The translations under genes and the position numbers were made by a program. 64,000 nt of DNA from Candidatus Nanoarchaeia archaeon (GTDB lineage Archaea > Nanobdellota > Nanobdellia > Pacearchaeales > GW2011-AR1): positions 1 through 64,000 of the forward strand of contig JAQUKY010000004.1 of the NCBI GenBank assembly GCA_028718805.1, read 5' to 3'. The notes below the pieces were generated by a model. That model was given only the letters and a program-made list of their open reading frames with translations. It searched no databases and had not been told where the DNA came from. This document shows positions 33,157 to 42,882 of this stretch, piece by piece. How positions within the stretch are numbered: position 1 is the stretch's first letter; each line of letters opens with the position of its first letter.

Positions 33157-33789
33157 TTATATACCTAAAATTTTGAACAGAAAAACATCAGCATATCTTG
33201 TTTGATTTTCAATGCTTGAAGTTATAAAAATACAATTGTCCTGTTGAAAAATACTCTCGGTTATGCCTTCGGTTTTAGGTTCTTTGATTATAATTACATT
33301 ATCTTCTGAACAGTTTTTAACAGGTAAATTTCCTATACAATCTTCTTCAGATATACATGAATTTTGTATCCTTAAAACAAATGGATTTAAATTTCTGCTG
33401 ATTTCATAATTTGGTTCATTAGAATCACTAACAATGTATAATGGTTTGTTTGTGTAGCTATTAATTGAGAGATAACTAACAAGAGTAATATTTTCAACTT
33501 CTTTTGGATTATATTTTGTAATAAAACTATTTCCATTCAGATTAAAATTCCAATATTCATTTGCTTTAATAAATTTAACACCATTATACTCTATTTTTTC
33601 AGGATTTTCATCAGATTTATCACTAAATGCATAACCAACTGTGCCAAAAACCATAACCAGAATCAAAATTAAACCAATGATTAATTGACTTCTTCTCACT
33701 TTCTTGCCTTTTTCTTCTCTGCTTAGTATTCCTTTCATAAATAACCAGGTAAATCTTGGTTTAAATATCTTTTTCTCGGGTAGTTTCAT
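33157..33789 (-). CDS. Membrane-anchored hypothetical protein (pair member B)
   Basis: 210 residues with a basic N-terminus, a membrane helix (about 36-55) and an outer domain with several cysteines (NSCISEEDC, VKNCSED, QQDNC). Organisation and cysteine spacing resemble the 32337 protein. It lies 92 bases downstream of the S-layer gene on the same strand and may be expressed with it. Confidence 0.6.
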   Translation of the reverse strand: MKLPEKKIFKPRFTWLFMKGILSREEKGKKVRRSQLIIGLILILVMVFGTVGYAFSDKSDENPEKIEYNGVKFIKANEYWNFNLNGNSFITKYNPKEVENITLVSYLSINSYTNKPLYIVSDSNEPNYEISRNLNPFVLRIQNSCISEEDCIGNLPVKNCSEDNVIIIKEPKTEGITESIFQQDNCIFITSSIENQTRYADVFLFKILGI

Positions 33790-33880
33790 TAACCATTTTG
33801 GTAATTCTAGGGCTTATGAGCTATAAAGCTTTGGCTAAAGGTTAATAAAAAAAAGAAAAAAAAGAAAAAAATTAAAATTT

Positions 33881-36265
33881 TTAAGCAGTTCCTACTATAG
33901 GATAAACCTGTGAAGTTCCTGCCTCAGTACTGATTGTTTTTTCTGCAGCTTTTGCTGCAGCATTAGATGTATCAGCAGCTTCATATCCTGCTACAAGCAT
34001 AGCTATTTTTCCGCTATCAGCAGCAGTATATGGGTTAGCAATAGTTTTAATTATATATTGCCCAGGACCAACTCCTGTTTTAGCAGTAAATTCAGCAGTA
34101 CATAATGGAACATCGCTCCCTAGTAATTTGGCAGCAACTGTATTTATACAGCTTCCTCCAACAACAACTAAGTTCTTATCTTTAACAGTGTCGACTTTTG
34201 TATCATCAACAATTAAAGCTAGTCCTCCAGCTGTGCTACTAGTAATAGCCCCAGAAGTTACGAAAACTTTTGGTTTTACAATTGATTCAGGAATCTTAAG
34301 CTCAATGTTTGCAGGTGAACCAGAAGGAATCAAATAATCATACCCAGTTCCATAGAAGTCTGTGTATGTTAAATGAGTACTATCTGTTGTATCAGCAACC
34401 CAACTTGCATAAGTTCCTCCTGAGAAAGTACTACTTATCTCATCATCTGAATTATTTGCATATTTTGCTTTAAATAACAGATTAGATGAACTTGCAGTAT
34501 ATTTGTCTCCGTCCTTGTCTGTGTCATCAATATAAAGAGCAACTTCCCAGTTAGAAGCTACTCCTGTCCCGCCTACACTTTCATTAAAGTGAGTTATATT
34601 GATTAATGTATTACTTTTAGTTCTAAGGAAATTTGACATGCTACCATTATTTCCTAAAGCTGTGCCAAGAGAATACATCCCAACAGCACTAGTTAAACAT
34701 ATTGGAAAGTCATCTGAAGTACCTACAGTTACGTTCTTAAAGCTAAATGTTGCTCCGCCTAATTTTAGATCTGCAGTTCCAGCAGTAGTTAGTGTAACTT
34801 CTTTACTACTATCTACTCCTATGACATCAAATCTCATTTTTGGAGTTGTATCTGTAACTTTATCAGAACCTTTATATTGAATAACATAGCTTCTTGCATC
34901 ACTAGACTGAACTGAAGCATTAGCAGTGTTCAAAATAAAGTAGTTATTTTTCATTATGTCTTGGTTATCAACAGCAGTACATGCACTTTCATTTAAAACC
35001 AGTTTATACCCTTGTTTTTCTCCAGCATAAATTCCACTATCATTTGAATAAACTAAAGGGAAAGTAATTTTGTCTCCATTATAGTTTTCAAAACTCATCT
35101 CTATTTTGCTATCTGTGGATCTTTTAAGTGAGAAATCTTCATAAGTAGTATCCTCTAAACCATCAAATACAATATCCCAATTTTGGGATATCATTACTTG
35201 TGGTTCATCCAGGTCAGCAGCTGCGCTTAATTTACCTCCAACAGGGACATATAAATCATCTTCTGCAGTCATATTAACTGCAATTTCTGTAATTGCTATA
35301 TCTCCTCCAGAGGTAGTAGCTCCAATATCTACTCGAGCATTGCTGATTGTCTCACCATTTACTTCCAAACTTGTACCATTTTTTAATACAAGTTTATCAG
35401 CGCCAAGATATATAGTTGACTGCATTAAACCTCCTGCAAAGTCCTGATAAGTAATATCTGAGACTCCAAGGTAAGTTCCATCTGCGAGCTTATATGTATC
35501 TCCATCAGCTAATTTGCTTGTTTGTTCACCATCAATAGTAAACTGAGCAGCAGTTGAACTAGAAACTAAAACACTTACTGTTTTGCCTGCAACAGTCAAT
35601 TCTTCACCATTTGAAATAGTTACTTTATCAGCTCCTCCCATAAGTGTTAACTGAACATTATTTGCAGTTGTAGCATTTACAGCATTTGTTATTGTATAGG
35701 TTTTACCAAGCAGGACAATTTCTTCATCATCAATATCTTCTAATGTGCTTACAGCCACATCTGATTCCAGATTAGATGTAAAGTCCATTACATATCTTGC
35801 GATAACTTGTCCGCTATCAACCTTATAAAATAAGCCTACATTTTCGTCGTCATCTTCTTGATATTTAACCATAGATCCGACTGTTCCTTCAAAATACAAA
35901 AATTGTTCGTATTTTGCAGTACCTTTTTCATTTGATATTGTACCATCTGCTAATAATGGAAGATCTTCCTTGTCTATATATGAAGTTACTTCTGAAATAG
36001 ATTCATTTAGTTCTAAATAATCAGAACTAGTTTTAACTTGCCATGAACCTTCAGGAATATTTGCAGTAACTCCTTTTAATTGTCCAATAGCAGTTTGAAT
36101 GTTTATAGCAGCAGCCATATCTGTCTGAACATTTCCAGTAGAACCATAAACAATAGCAGAACCGCTATCGAATGGAGCAGGGAATGTTGCAGCAGCAGCA
36201 AATCCAATTGTGCTTGATATCATAATTGCACTAGCAATTACTGACATTATTTTTTTAAATTTCAT
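33881..36265 (-). CDS. S-layer protein
   Basis: 794 residues. A signal peptide (to about 26) ends in FAAAATFP, followed by the region FDSGSAIVYGSTGNVQTDMA, whose A-A-I-N-I continuation is typical of archaeal S-layer N-terminal domains. The rest is rich in T, S, D, V and G, low in cysteine, and carries repeats of the form KLADGxxY. A C-terminal Ala/Thr-rich end has no obvious membrane helix. It has a strong ribosome-binding site (AGGAGGTTT) and a long leader. It should be the main cell-wall lattice protein. Confidence 0.85.
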   Translation of the reverse strand: MKFKKIMSVIASAIMISSTIGFAAAATFPAPFDSGSAIVYGSTGNVQTDMAAAINIQTAIGQLKGVTANIPEGSWQVKTSSDYLELNESISEVTSYIDKEDLPLLADGTISNEKGTAKYEQFLYFEGTVGSMVKYQEDDDENVGLFYKVDSGQVIARYVMDFTSNLESDVAVSTLEDIDDEEIVLLGKTYTITNAVNATTANNVQLTLMGGADKVTISNGEELTVAGKTVSVLVSSSTAAQFTIDGEQTSKLADGDTYKLADGTYLGVSDITYQDFAGGLMQSTIYLGADKLVLKNGTSLEVNGETISNARVDIGATTSGGDIAITEIAVNMTAEDDLYVPVGGKLSAAADLDEPQVMISQNWDIVFDGLEDTTYEDFSLKRSTDSKIEMSFENYNGDKITFPLVYSNDSGIYAGEKQGYKLVLNESACTAVDNQDIMKNNYFILNTANASVQSSDARSYVIQYKGSDKVTDTTPKMRFDVIGVDSSKEVTLTTAGTADLKLGGATFSFKNVTVGTSDDFPICLTSAVGMYSLGTALGNNGSMSNFLRTKSNTLINITHFNESVGGTGVASNWEVALYIDDTDKDGDKYTASSSNLLFKAKYANNSDDEISSTFSGGTYASWVADTTDSTHLTYTDFYGTGYDYLIPSGSPANIELKIPESIVKPKVFVTSGAITSSTAGGLALIVDDTKVDTVKDKNLVVVGGSCINTVAAKLLGSDVPLCTAEFTAKTGVGPGQYIIKTIANPYTAADSGKIAMLVAGYEAADTSNAAAKAAEKTISTEAGTSQVYPIVGTA

Positions 36266-36739
36266 TCTTTTTTAAACCTCCTTTCAGTAATAATAAGCAT
36301 AATGTCTTAATAGCATTTTAGGGAATTGCTATTTGACACCTCTTTCTGTAACCCCTATAAGATCTCTGTATTATCTGGCCAGTTTATTACTTAAACATGT
36401 TAAGTAATAGTCATAAGAATTAAAATTCATTTAAAAAGCTTTCGAATAATGTAGCTTAAATATGTAGTTAAAATACTCCTTTTAGAAGTTTATTTATAAA
36501 CCTTTTGGTGTAACTGTCTTATAGATATATATTTAAAATATTTATAAAAAGGGGTAAAAAAACTCCTTTCTAAGATACGGTATATTTTAAAACATATATT
36601 GCACAAAATAACAGAGATAAACAATATATATACTCTATATATATGGAAAAATTTATATAGTATGTCTTCTTAATGAAAATAAGTAAAATTCAGATAAGAA
36701 AAACAAAGATTTTCGAAAAGAAACTCTGAATTTAGCATT
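36266..36739. promoter_or_regulatory. Intergenic region with S-layer promoter and leader
   Basis: On the minus strand a TATA-like TTTTTAAATG near 36428-36440 would start transcription near 36408. The S-layer leader is then about 143 bases and begins with the inverted repeat at 36387-36407. Toward 36740 the DNA is very AT-rich, with several TATATA stretches (near 36525-36545 and 36625-36655) that are possible promoter sites for the regulator at 36740. No gene is visible. Confidence 0.5.
36387..36407 (-). promoter_or_regulatory. 5'-terminal hairpin of the S-layer transcript
   Basis: TTACTTAA and TTAAGTAA are separated by five bases. If transcription starts near 36408 this stem-loop forms right at the mRNA 5' end, where hairpins stabilise mRNAs. 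Alternatively it is an operator. Confidence 0.5.
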
Positions 36740-37093
36740 ATGGTAGAAACAATAAAAACAAAAACAATAACTTTATCAGAGAAAGAAGGGGCTTTTTCGA
36801 CTATTTTCAGCAGATTTAAAGGTAATAAAAAATCTGGTTCAGATATATCTAATTTAAGGCAATTATTAAGTGATGAAAGAGCAAAAATGATACACATGAT
36901 TAAAACAAAGAAACCTGACTCAATCTACGAATTAGCTAAGCTTTTAGGAAGAGATTTCAAGGCAGTAAGGCAGGATATCAGGCTTTTAGAGCAATTTGGC
37001 TTGTTGGAGCTAATTTCTTCTATAAAAAATGGCAGAGAGCGTTTAAGGCCCGTTATAGAGCTGGATAAACTAATTATTAATGTTGATTTATAA
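36740..37093 (+). CDS. Winged-helix transcription regulator
   Basis: 117 residues. After a flexible, threonine-rich N-terminus the protein has a winged-helix domain: helices around ERAKMIHMIKTKKPDSIYELA, the recognition helix GRDFKAVRQDIRLLEQ and a C-terminal FGLLELI wing. It is divergent from the S-layer gene across the 474-base gap, so it could control it. Confidence 0.8.
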   Translation: MVETIKTKTITLSEKEGAFSTIFSRFKGNKKSGSDISNLRQLLSDERAKMIHMIKTKKPDSIYELAKLLGRDFKAVRQDIRLLEQFGLLELISSIKNGRERLRPVIELDKLIINVDL

Positions 37094-37159
37094 AAAGTCA
37101 TGGCCGCCTGCCTATTCTTTATTATGTCAAGAATTGAAAAGTACGTCTTTTAAAATGTG

Positions 37160-37231
37160 ATGATACTGATAATAACTAATGCCCTGCTTTGATAGCAGTT
37201 GGATAAGTGGATAAAATGAGAGTTATTAGAA
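37160..37231 (+). repeat. Degenerate relative of the 110-bp repeat
   Basis: ACTGATAATAACTAATGCCCTG and a later GGATAAGTGGATAAAATGAGA resemble the first half of the 110-bp repeat (CTGATAATCGCTAATGCTG and GGATAAGAG). The right-end hairpin is absent. Confidence 0.35.
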
Positions 37232-37252
37232 AATAGTCTTTTTATCTGTTAT

Positions 37253-38140
37253 TTATCCGCCGCGCTCTAATCTCTCTAATTCTTTTTTATCCTGCTCAAA
37301 TCTCATTCTAACTTCATCTAATTTGCTTTTTCTGTTTTTAATATAATCTAATTCCTTCTTTGCTTCTTCTAATTTTCTTTCAGCAGCAGCAAGCCTTTTA
37401 TCATGAATTTGCTTGCTTATGCTGCCGTCTGTTTTGCCTTCTTTAACCCTAAAGTTGATGTAAGTCCCCTTTCCTTCCAGTTTTTTTCTTAATATAAAAG
37501 TAACAAGAACTAAAACCCCTAAAATAAAAATCCCCCCCACAATATAATAGGTTATTTTTGAATTAAATACAGATTTTGTACCCTCAATAACTGCCCCTGT
37601 TAATGCTGTATCTTCTTTTGTTTCAGGCATAACCTCTTGTGTTTGGGTTGTTTCAGTCAAGTTAGATTCTGTTGATAGATTAGAGGATATATTAGCCTTA
37701 GCCTCTTCACTAACCTCTACTTTTGCAGTAATTCCTTCTTGAACAACTTCTTCATTAGATTCATTAGAATAAGCAATAAAACTAGGTTCTTTTTTGTTTA
37801 AATCTATATCCACAAACTCATCTAAAATAACATTGTTTAAGAAAATAGTCTGTTTTTCATTTAGAAAAGACAGATAATTTGAGCCGCTCCAGGCCATAAA
37901 TGACATCTTAATTAAAATAGGCTCTAAATTATAATCAAAAACAACCTTTCCTTGGCTATCTGATTCTTGCCTAAATTCTCCGCTTTCTAAAGTTTTTCCT
38001 GTGACCTGGTCGCATGCCTTGAAAATTATCTCTTTATTTGGAAGTCCTGTTTTAACGGTTATTGTGCTCTGGTAAGCAAGGATATTTGAAATTAGAATTA
38101 AGATCATTAAACTTAAAACTATAAACCCCTTCTTTTTCAT
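37253..38140 (-). CDS. Surface protein with C-terminal membrane helix and coiled coil
   Basis: 295 residues. A signal peptide (to about 22) is followed by a beta-rich domain (ITVKTGLPNKEIIFKACDQ), then a Glu/Thr/Ser-rich linker. A membrane helix (YYIVGGIFILGVLVLVTFIL) follows near residue 210, and the C-terminus is a cytoplasmic coiled coil (AAERKLEEAKKELDYIK). The topology is similar to that of the proteins at 51956 and 52950. Function unknown. Confidence 0.65.
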   Translation of the reverse strand: MKKKGFIVLSLMILILISNILAYQSTITVKTGLPNKEIIFKACDQVTGKTLESGEFRQESDSQGKVVFDYNLEPILIKMSFMAWSGSNYLSFLNEKQTIFLNNVILDEFVDIDLNKKEPSFIAYSNESNEEVVQEGITAKVEVSEEAKANISSNLSTESNLTETTQTQEVMPETKEDTALTGAVIEGTKSVFNSKITYYIVGGIFILGVLVLVTFILRKKLEGKGTYINFRVKEGKTDGSISKQIHDKRLAAAERKLEEAKKELDYIKNRKSKLDEVRMRFEQDKKELERLERGG

Positions 38141-38212
38141 AGATTTATTAATTTTTTTTCATTTATAAACTTTTGTGTAAACTTTAATAAACATCCTAAA
38201 CCTCATTTTTTT

Positions 38213-39013
38213 ATGGATGGAAAACCAAAAATTTTAGTTGCCTCTCCAACTTATGAAGGAATGAAATATTGCGAAAAAGAATTTGCGGAAAGTGTAACTA
38301 ATCTTAACTACCCTAATTATGACATTTTAATCGTCGATAATTCAGAGAAAGCTGACTATTTCAACCATCTTAAAGAAACTTACTCTAACTTTAATATAAT
38401 AAATGATAATCCTAATGCTAATGAAAAAAATAAGATGTTAAGATTAGTTCATAGTAGAAATTTAATATTGGATTATGCTGCTAGAAATAATTATGATTAT
38501 ATTCTGATGTTAGATTCAGATGTTATTGCCCCAAAAAATATTATTCAAGAGCTTCTTTTGTGTGATAAAGATATTGTTTCTGGAGTTTATTATAATTATT
38601 TTATTGTAGATGGAAAAACAAAATATATGCCTGTTGCTTGGACCGCTTTAACAGAAAAGGAATTTGAAACTATTAAACAAAAGATTCAATTGCCTGATTT
38701 TATAAGCTCTTCCAAGGATTTAAGAGCTCATTTAACAGAAGAAGAAGTTAATTCAAACAAATTAATAGAGGTTATAATCCCCTCTGCAGGGTGTATGCTA
38801 ATCAGTAGAAATGCATTTGAGAAACTAAGATATGGTGTATTGGACACAATTGAACAAGGAGGGGTAAAAACTACAGATGATATCTATTTTAGTTTAGAAG
38901 CAAGAAAACAGGGATTCAAGGCATATTGCAATACTAAAATTAAATGCAAGCATTTAATCAGGGGAAAATTCAAAAAAGAAGGTAATTTATACAAGCACCC
39001 CATTTATGATTAA
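38213..39013 (+). CDS. Glycosyltransferase family 2-like protein
   Basis: 266 residues. KILVASPTYEGMKYC opens a GT-A fold; YDILIVDNSEK is the following strand-helix; the metal-binding LDSDV (DxD) lies near residue 101, and later acidic loop TTDDIYF is present. No membrane helix is obvious. It may glycosylate surface proteins, given the many envelope genes here; substrates are unknown. Confidence 0.85.
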   Translation: MDGKPKILVASPTYEGMKYCEKEFAESVTNLNYPNYDILIVDNSEKADYFNHLKETYSNFNIINDNPNANEKNKMLRLVHSRNLILDYAARNNYDYILMLDSDVIAPKNIIQELLLCDKDIVSGVYYNYFIVDGKTKYMPVAWTALTEKEFETIKQKIQLPDFISSSKDLRAHLTEEEVNSNKLIEVIIPSAGCMLISRNAFEKLRYGVLDTIEQGGVKTTDDIYFSLEARKQGFKAYCNTKIKCKHLIRGKFKKEGNLYKHPIYD

Positions 39014-39113
39014 TTCTAAATAAAAGATTGCTAATACCACAAAGATGCCATATTTGTCTTCATATTGAAAAAAATTCACATATTGAGAATAATAGAACAC
39101 ACGCCTCTATATT

Positions 39114-40952
39114 TTAATTATTCTTACTTTTGTAATACCAAACAATGCCTACTATTAAAACGACAATTATTATAATTACTACTATCCATAAAGTTAAATT
39201 CTTTTCTGCAGGTAATTCTCCTTCTCCTATTGTTCCTGTTGTTTCTTCAGGAGCTGTTTCAGAAGAAGAAGCAGAAGGTTCAGCAGATATTTCATATATT
39301 GATTTAACAGTGATATCTGCTTTACTAGCATCAATTCCGTTTAATTTAACATTTAAATCATAATATCCATCACCTGTAACATCAAATTTCTTTGTTTCAC
39401 CAATATTTAATGTAGCTGTTTGAGGTGTTGAAGAAACACTTATTTTTGCATTAGTTGTTGTTAAACTGCTAACTGTAACATAGTGAGTTTGGCTGGCAAT
39501 TGTTAATTTAACTCTTTCATTGCTTTTTAATTGTTGAGTATAACCTGCGCTGATTTGACCTGCGCTTGGAACATATGTTTTAGAAGAACTGCCTCCTCCT
39601 CCACCTCCAGATGAAGCAGGCGCTCCACCTGAAACAGTATATGATATACTTTCAGTAATATTATTGCCTGCAAAATCTCCAACAGTGCATGTTGTTGTTT
39701 GGGTTCCGTATTCTACAAGTGGGTTTATAGTAAATGAAGGAGCACTAAGTAATCCTGAATTTGTATCAGTAGCAACGCAATCACAGGTTACTGTACCTGA
39801 TTTAGTAAGAGTAGTAGGAGTACATGAAAATGTAACATTTGGAGCATGAGTATCTAATCTTATGGTTCTTGTAGCTGTTGAATTGCTACTTCCGCCTTTG
39901 TCATAAACAGTTACATTATAAGTATAATTGCCATCAGTCAGCCCTGTAACATTAATTAATCGAGCTTTATTAGTCCTGGCAGTTGAATTTGCAATAGAGC
40001 CATTAGAATAATATATATTAAAAGTTATATTATCCTCGTTTAACTCTACAGCATTTGTTACGTTAATATAAATATTAGACTGTGAAAGATTTGCAAGATC
40101 AACTTCAGTATTGGTTCCAAAAGCAATAGTTGTTGGGGCAACATTATCTATAATAAAGTTAACTTGTTTGTTAACACTATTGTTAATATTGTTGGAACTG
40201 TCATTGCACCAAAATCTAGCAGTATAGTTTCCATCTGCAATTGAGGAATTTGTAGCATTATAGGCAGTTGTGCTTCCATTACTTGACATTGAGTAATTAA
40301 CATTGCTTCCTGTTAAATTAAACCAGCAATAGCCAATACTGCTTACATTATTATCTGCAATTGTTAAATTAAAGTTAATTGAAGATGAATTATACCCGCT
40401 ATTATTTACAGGGTAACTTACTGTAACATCTGGAGGAGTTGTATCATTAATTGTAACAGAAATATTTTGTTCACCAACATTTGTCCCATTGGTTAACGCT
40501 ATGTTCACACGAATATCATATAACCCAGGAGTAGGTGCAGTAGCATTAAACCAAAATGAATTATTATTACTAATATTAGCCAAACCTATGACACTTGACA
40601 CGCCTGCAATAGTTCTATTTTCCCAAATTAAAGTAAGACTACTATTTCTAAATGTTACATTACCAGAAGAAGTGCCATTTAGCGCACTTGTCCCATTTGA
40701 ACCTGCAAAAAATTTAAAAGTTGAAGGTAATGTGATATTTATCTGAGTAACATCTCCGGCAGCAGCACCGCTTATATTTATGGTTATATTATATACACTG
40801 TCTGCTGAATCCTCATTAAAATTAAAAGAGTTTGTTCCCACTGTAGCACGAGCAGTATATCCTGCTGCCCAAACAAAAGTCAAACATAAAACTAAACTAA
40901 CAATTCCAATAATCAAAATTTCTCTAGATTTAATCTCAGCTCTTTTTTTCAT
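39114..40952 (-). CDS. Large surface protein with Ig-like domains and C-terminal anchor
   Basis: 613 residues from the ATG at 40952 (MKKRAEIKSREIL), which has the purine-rich AAAGAGAGAG upstream; an upstream frame would begin at 41012. After the signal peptide there are Asn/Thr/Ser-rich, Ig-like repeats with conserved patterns such as YCWFNLTGSNVNYS, FWCNDSSNNINNS and TYNVTVYDKGGSS. A Gly/Ser run (SSGGGGGGSSS) is a flexible spacer. The C-terminus is a membrane helix (LWIVVIIIIVVLIVGIVWYY). The many NxS/T sites suggest N-glycosylation. Confidence 0.75.
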   Translation of the reverse strand: MKKRAEIKSREILIIGIVSLVLCLTFVWAAGYTARATVGTNSFNFNEDSADSVYNITINISGAAAGDVTQINITLPSTFKFFAGSNGTSALNGTSSGNVTFRNSSLTLIWENRTIAGVSSVIGLANISNNNSFWFNATAPTPGLYDIRVNIALTNGTNVGEQNISVTINDTTPPDVTVSYPVNNSGYNSSSINFNLTIADNNVSSIGYCWFNLTGSNVNYSMSSNGSTTAYNATNSSIADGNYTARFWCNDSSNNINNSVNKQVNFIIDNVAPTTIAFGTNTEVDLANLSQSNIYINVTNAVELNEDNITFNIYYSNGSIANSTARTNKARLINVTGLTDGNYTYNVTVYDKGGSSNSTATRTIRLDTHAPNVTFSCTPTTLTKSGTVTCDCVATDTNSGLLSAPSFTINPLVEYGTQTTTCTVGDFAGNNITESISYTVSGGAPASSGGGGGGSSSKTYVPSAGQISAGYTQQLKSNERVKLTIASQTHYVTVSSLTTTNAKISVSSTPQTATLNIGETKKFDVTGDGYYDLNVKLNGIDASKADITVKSIYEISAEPSASSSETAPEETTGTIGEGELPAEKNLTLWIVVIIIIVVLIVGIVWYYKSKNN

Positions 40953-41282
40953 CTTACACTCTCTCTTTAAAATATTAAAGATTTGCCCTTTATAAATATT
41001 TCTCTTGAACAAAAATATATCTGCAAAAGGTATTTCTGAAAATTTAAGTTGATAATGTGTTTAGAGTTAGCGAGGAAATCTCATGAGAGTCGTATAAAAA
41101 AATTTAACGAAGATGAATTAAAATACAGAAGAGAACCTTATAATAATTAGAAATTTAAAAAAACAAAAAAATCTTTCTTTTAATTATTTTCTATTTTTAA
41201 TCCAAGAAATCTCCATAATTTTTTATTACAAGTCAATATTGAAATCTTCTTTTTTTCAAATTTTATTGTAGACTTTTGTCTT

Positions 41283-42446
41283 TCAGGATATTTTTCTTCC
41301 AGAGCATTTTTTTAAAGCTTCAACCTTGTCTAATCTTTCCCAGGTAAAATCGGGGTCATTTCTTCCAAAATGCCCATAACTTGCTGTTTTTTTATAAATT
41401 GGTTTTTTCAAATTTAGGTTTTCAATTATCGCCTTTGGTCTAAGGTCAAAGTTTTCATAGACTAATTGGGAAATCTTTTCTTCTGGGATTTTATTTGTCC
41501 CAAAACAATCAACATGAATTGAAGTTGGTTTTGATATTCCAATGCAATAACTGAGCTGGACCTCACATTTGTCTGCCAAACCAGCAGCGACGATATTTTT
41601 AGCGATATATCTTGCTGCATAAGCAGCACTTCTGTCTACTTTACTTGCGTCCTTGCCACTAAAAGCGCCTCCCCCATGTCTTCCAACCCCTCCATAAGTA
41701 TCAACAATAATTTTTCTTCCTGTTACTCCTGTATCTCCTTCTGGCCCTCCGATGACAAATCTTCCTGTTGCATTAATATGGATTTTAGTTTCATTATCCA
41801 TATAGTTTCTGCAAACAGGCAAAATAACTTTTTCATAAATTTCTTTTTTCAAAACTTCTTCTGAAATGTCCTCTATGTGCTGCTGAGCAATTACAACAGA
41901 AGTAACTCTTTTAGGTTTATCATCTTCGTATTCAATAGAAACCTGGCTTTTTCCATCAGGCCCTAACCCTTTTATAATTCCTGTTTTTCTTACAACAGCA
42001 AGTCTTTGAGTCAGTTTATGAGCTAACATAATCGGAAGAGGCATGTATTCTTCTGTCTCGTTGCAGGCATAACCATACATCATCCCCTGGTCTCCTGCTC
42101 CCTGATCTTTGTCAGAATTTTCAGTTACTCCTTGGCTTATATCAGGGCTTTGTCCATGAATGCTAACCCAAACACCTGCATCTTCATAATCAATTCCAAA
42201 TTTAGGATTTGTATAACCTATTTCTTTTAAAGTCTGCCTTGCAATTTTCTGTGCATCAAAAAATCCCCTTGTTGTAACTTCTCCTGCAATATGAACACTT
42301 CCTGTTGTCACAAGACATTCAATAGCAACTCTTGAATTAGGGTCTTGTGCAAGACAATTATCCAAGATAGCGTCGCTTATTTGGTCTGCTATCTTGTCCG
42401 GGTGACCTTCTGTAACAGATTCAGAAGTTATCACATATTTTTTCAT
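41283..42446 (-). CDS. metK: S-adenosylmethionine synthetase, bacterial type
   Basis: 387 residues. Motifs of the bacterial/eukaryotic MAT family are all present: GHPDK at residues 14-18, GAGDQG near 117 and GGGAFSGKD near 257, plus the start [19 protein letters not shown]. Archaea normally use a very divergent MAT, so this gene points to transfer from bacteria. The reaction is ATP plus methionine to S-adenosylmethionine. A TATA-like ATTTAAAAACCC about 24 bases upstream predicts a leaderless transcript. SAM users here include Taw1, the Dph2-like protein and the radical SAM protein. Confidence 0.97.
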   Translation of the reverse strand: MKKYVITSESVTEGHPDKIADQISDAILDNCLAQDPNSRVAIECLVTTGSVHIAGEVTTRGFFDAQKIARQTLKEIGYTNPKFGIDYEDAGVWVSIHGQSPDISQGVTENSDKDQGAGDQGMMYGYACNETEEYMPLPIMLAHKLTQRLAVVRKTGIIKGLGPDGKSQVSIEYEDDKPKRVTSVVIAQQHIEDISEEVLKKEIYEKVILPVCRNYMDNETKIHINATGRFVIGGPEGDTGVTGRKIIVDTYGGVGRHGGGAFSGKDASKVDRSAAYAARYIAKNIVAAGLADKCEVQLSYCIGISKPTSIHVDCFGTNKIPEEKISQLVYENFDLRPKAIIENLNLKKPIYKKTASYGHFGRNDPDFTWERLDKVEALKKCSGRKIS

Positions 42447-42606
42447 CTTTAATAAAAATGTGTAGGGTTTTTAAATAATATGGAGTTGTATTATAAGATT
42501 ATTATATAAGTGACATATTTATACTAATCTTAATAAATCAATAATTACTGATATAGTGAGTATATAAAGTATATAATATAGTTATGGCAATACTCATCAA
42601 ATAAAA

Positions 42607-42678
42607 GTCCCCATAGTTCAATGGATAGAACGCGACTTTGCGGAAGTTGAAATCGGAGTTCGAATCTTCGTGGGGGCA
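42607..42678 (+). tRNA. tRNA-Arg (anticodon GCG)
   Basis: 72 nt. Acceptor stem GTCCCCA/TGGGGGC, anticodon stem CGACT/AGTTG with loop TTGCGGA (anticodon GCG), T-stem CGGAG/CTTCG with loop TTCGAAT; discriminator A, no CCA. The T-arm and acceptor 3' half are the likely attachment site of integrated element 2. Confidence 0.95.
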
Positions 42679-42788
42679 TCTTCACATTTTGTCTATTTTC
42701 GTGGGACTTCTTTAAAAAAACATAGAAAAATTTCATAGAAATTTTTCACGAGGCAATATTAAAAGATAATTGGGTTTACATATCCGAG

Positions 42789-42838
42789 ATGTATGCCGGG
42801 AAAATATAAAGAATCTCTGCTTCATAAAGGGCATACAT
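42789..42838. repeat. 9-base inverted repeat upstream of integrase 2
   Basis: ATGTATGCC and GGCATACAT, separated by 32 bases, between tRNA-Arg and the integrase start. It may be an arm site for the recombinase or a regulatory site. Confidence 0.5.
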
Positions 42839-42882
42839 AAACCATACAGGGAATATAAAAATAAATCTAAGCTTAATAGAAA

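Noticed and set aside
41013..41282. A hidden gene between the surface protein and metK
   Set aside because: No frame with a start and reasonable length; AT-rich intergenic sequence only.
42447..42606. A SAM riboswitch ahead of metK
   Set aside because: The TATA box places transcription start nearly on the ATG, so there is no leader; no riboswitch-like fold is seen.
42545..42736. A minus-strand open frame containing PPRRFELRFQ
   Set aside because: It is the antisense of tRNA-Arg; such frames are common false genes over tRNAs.
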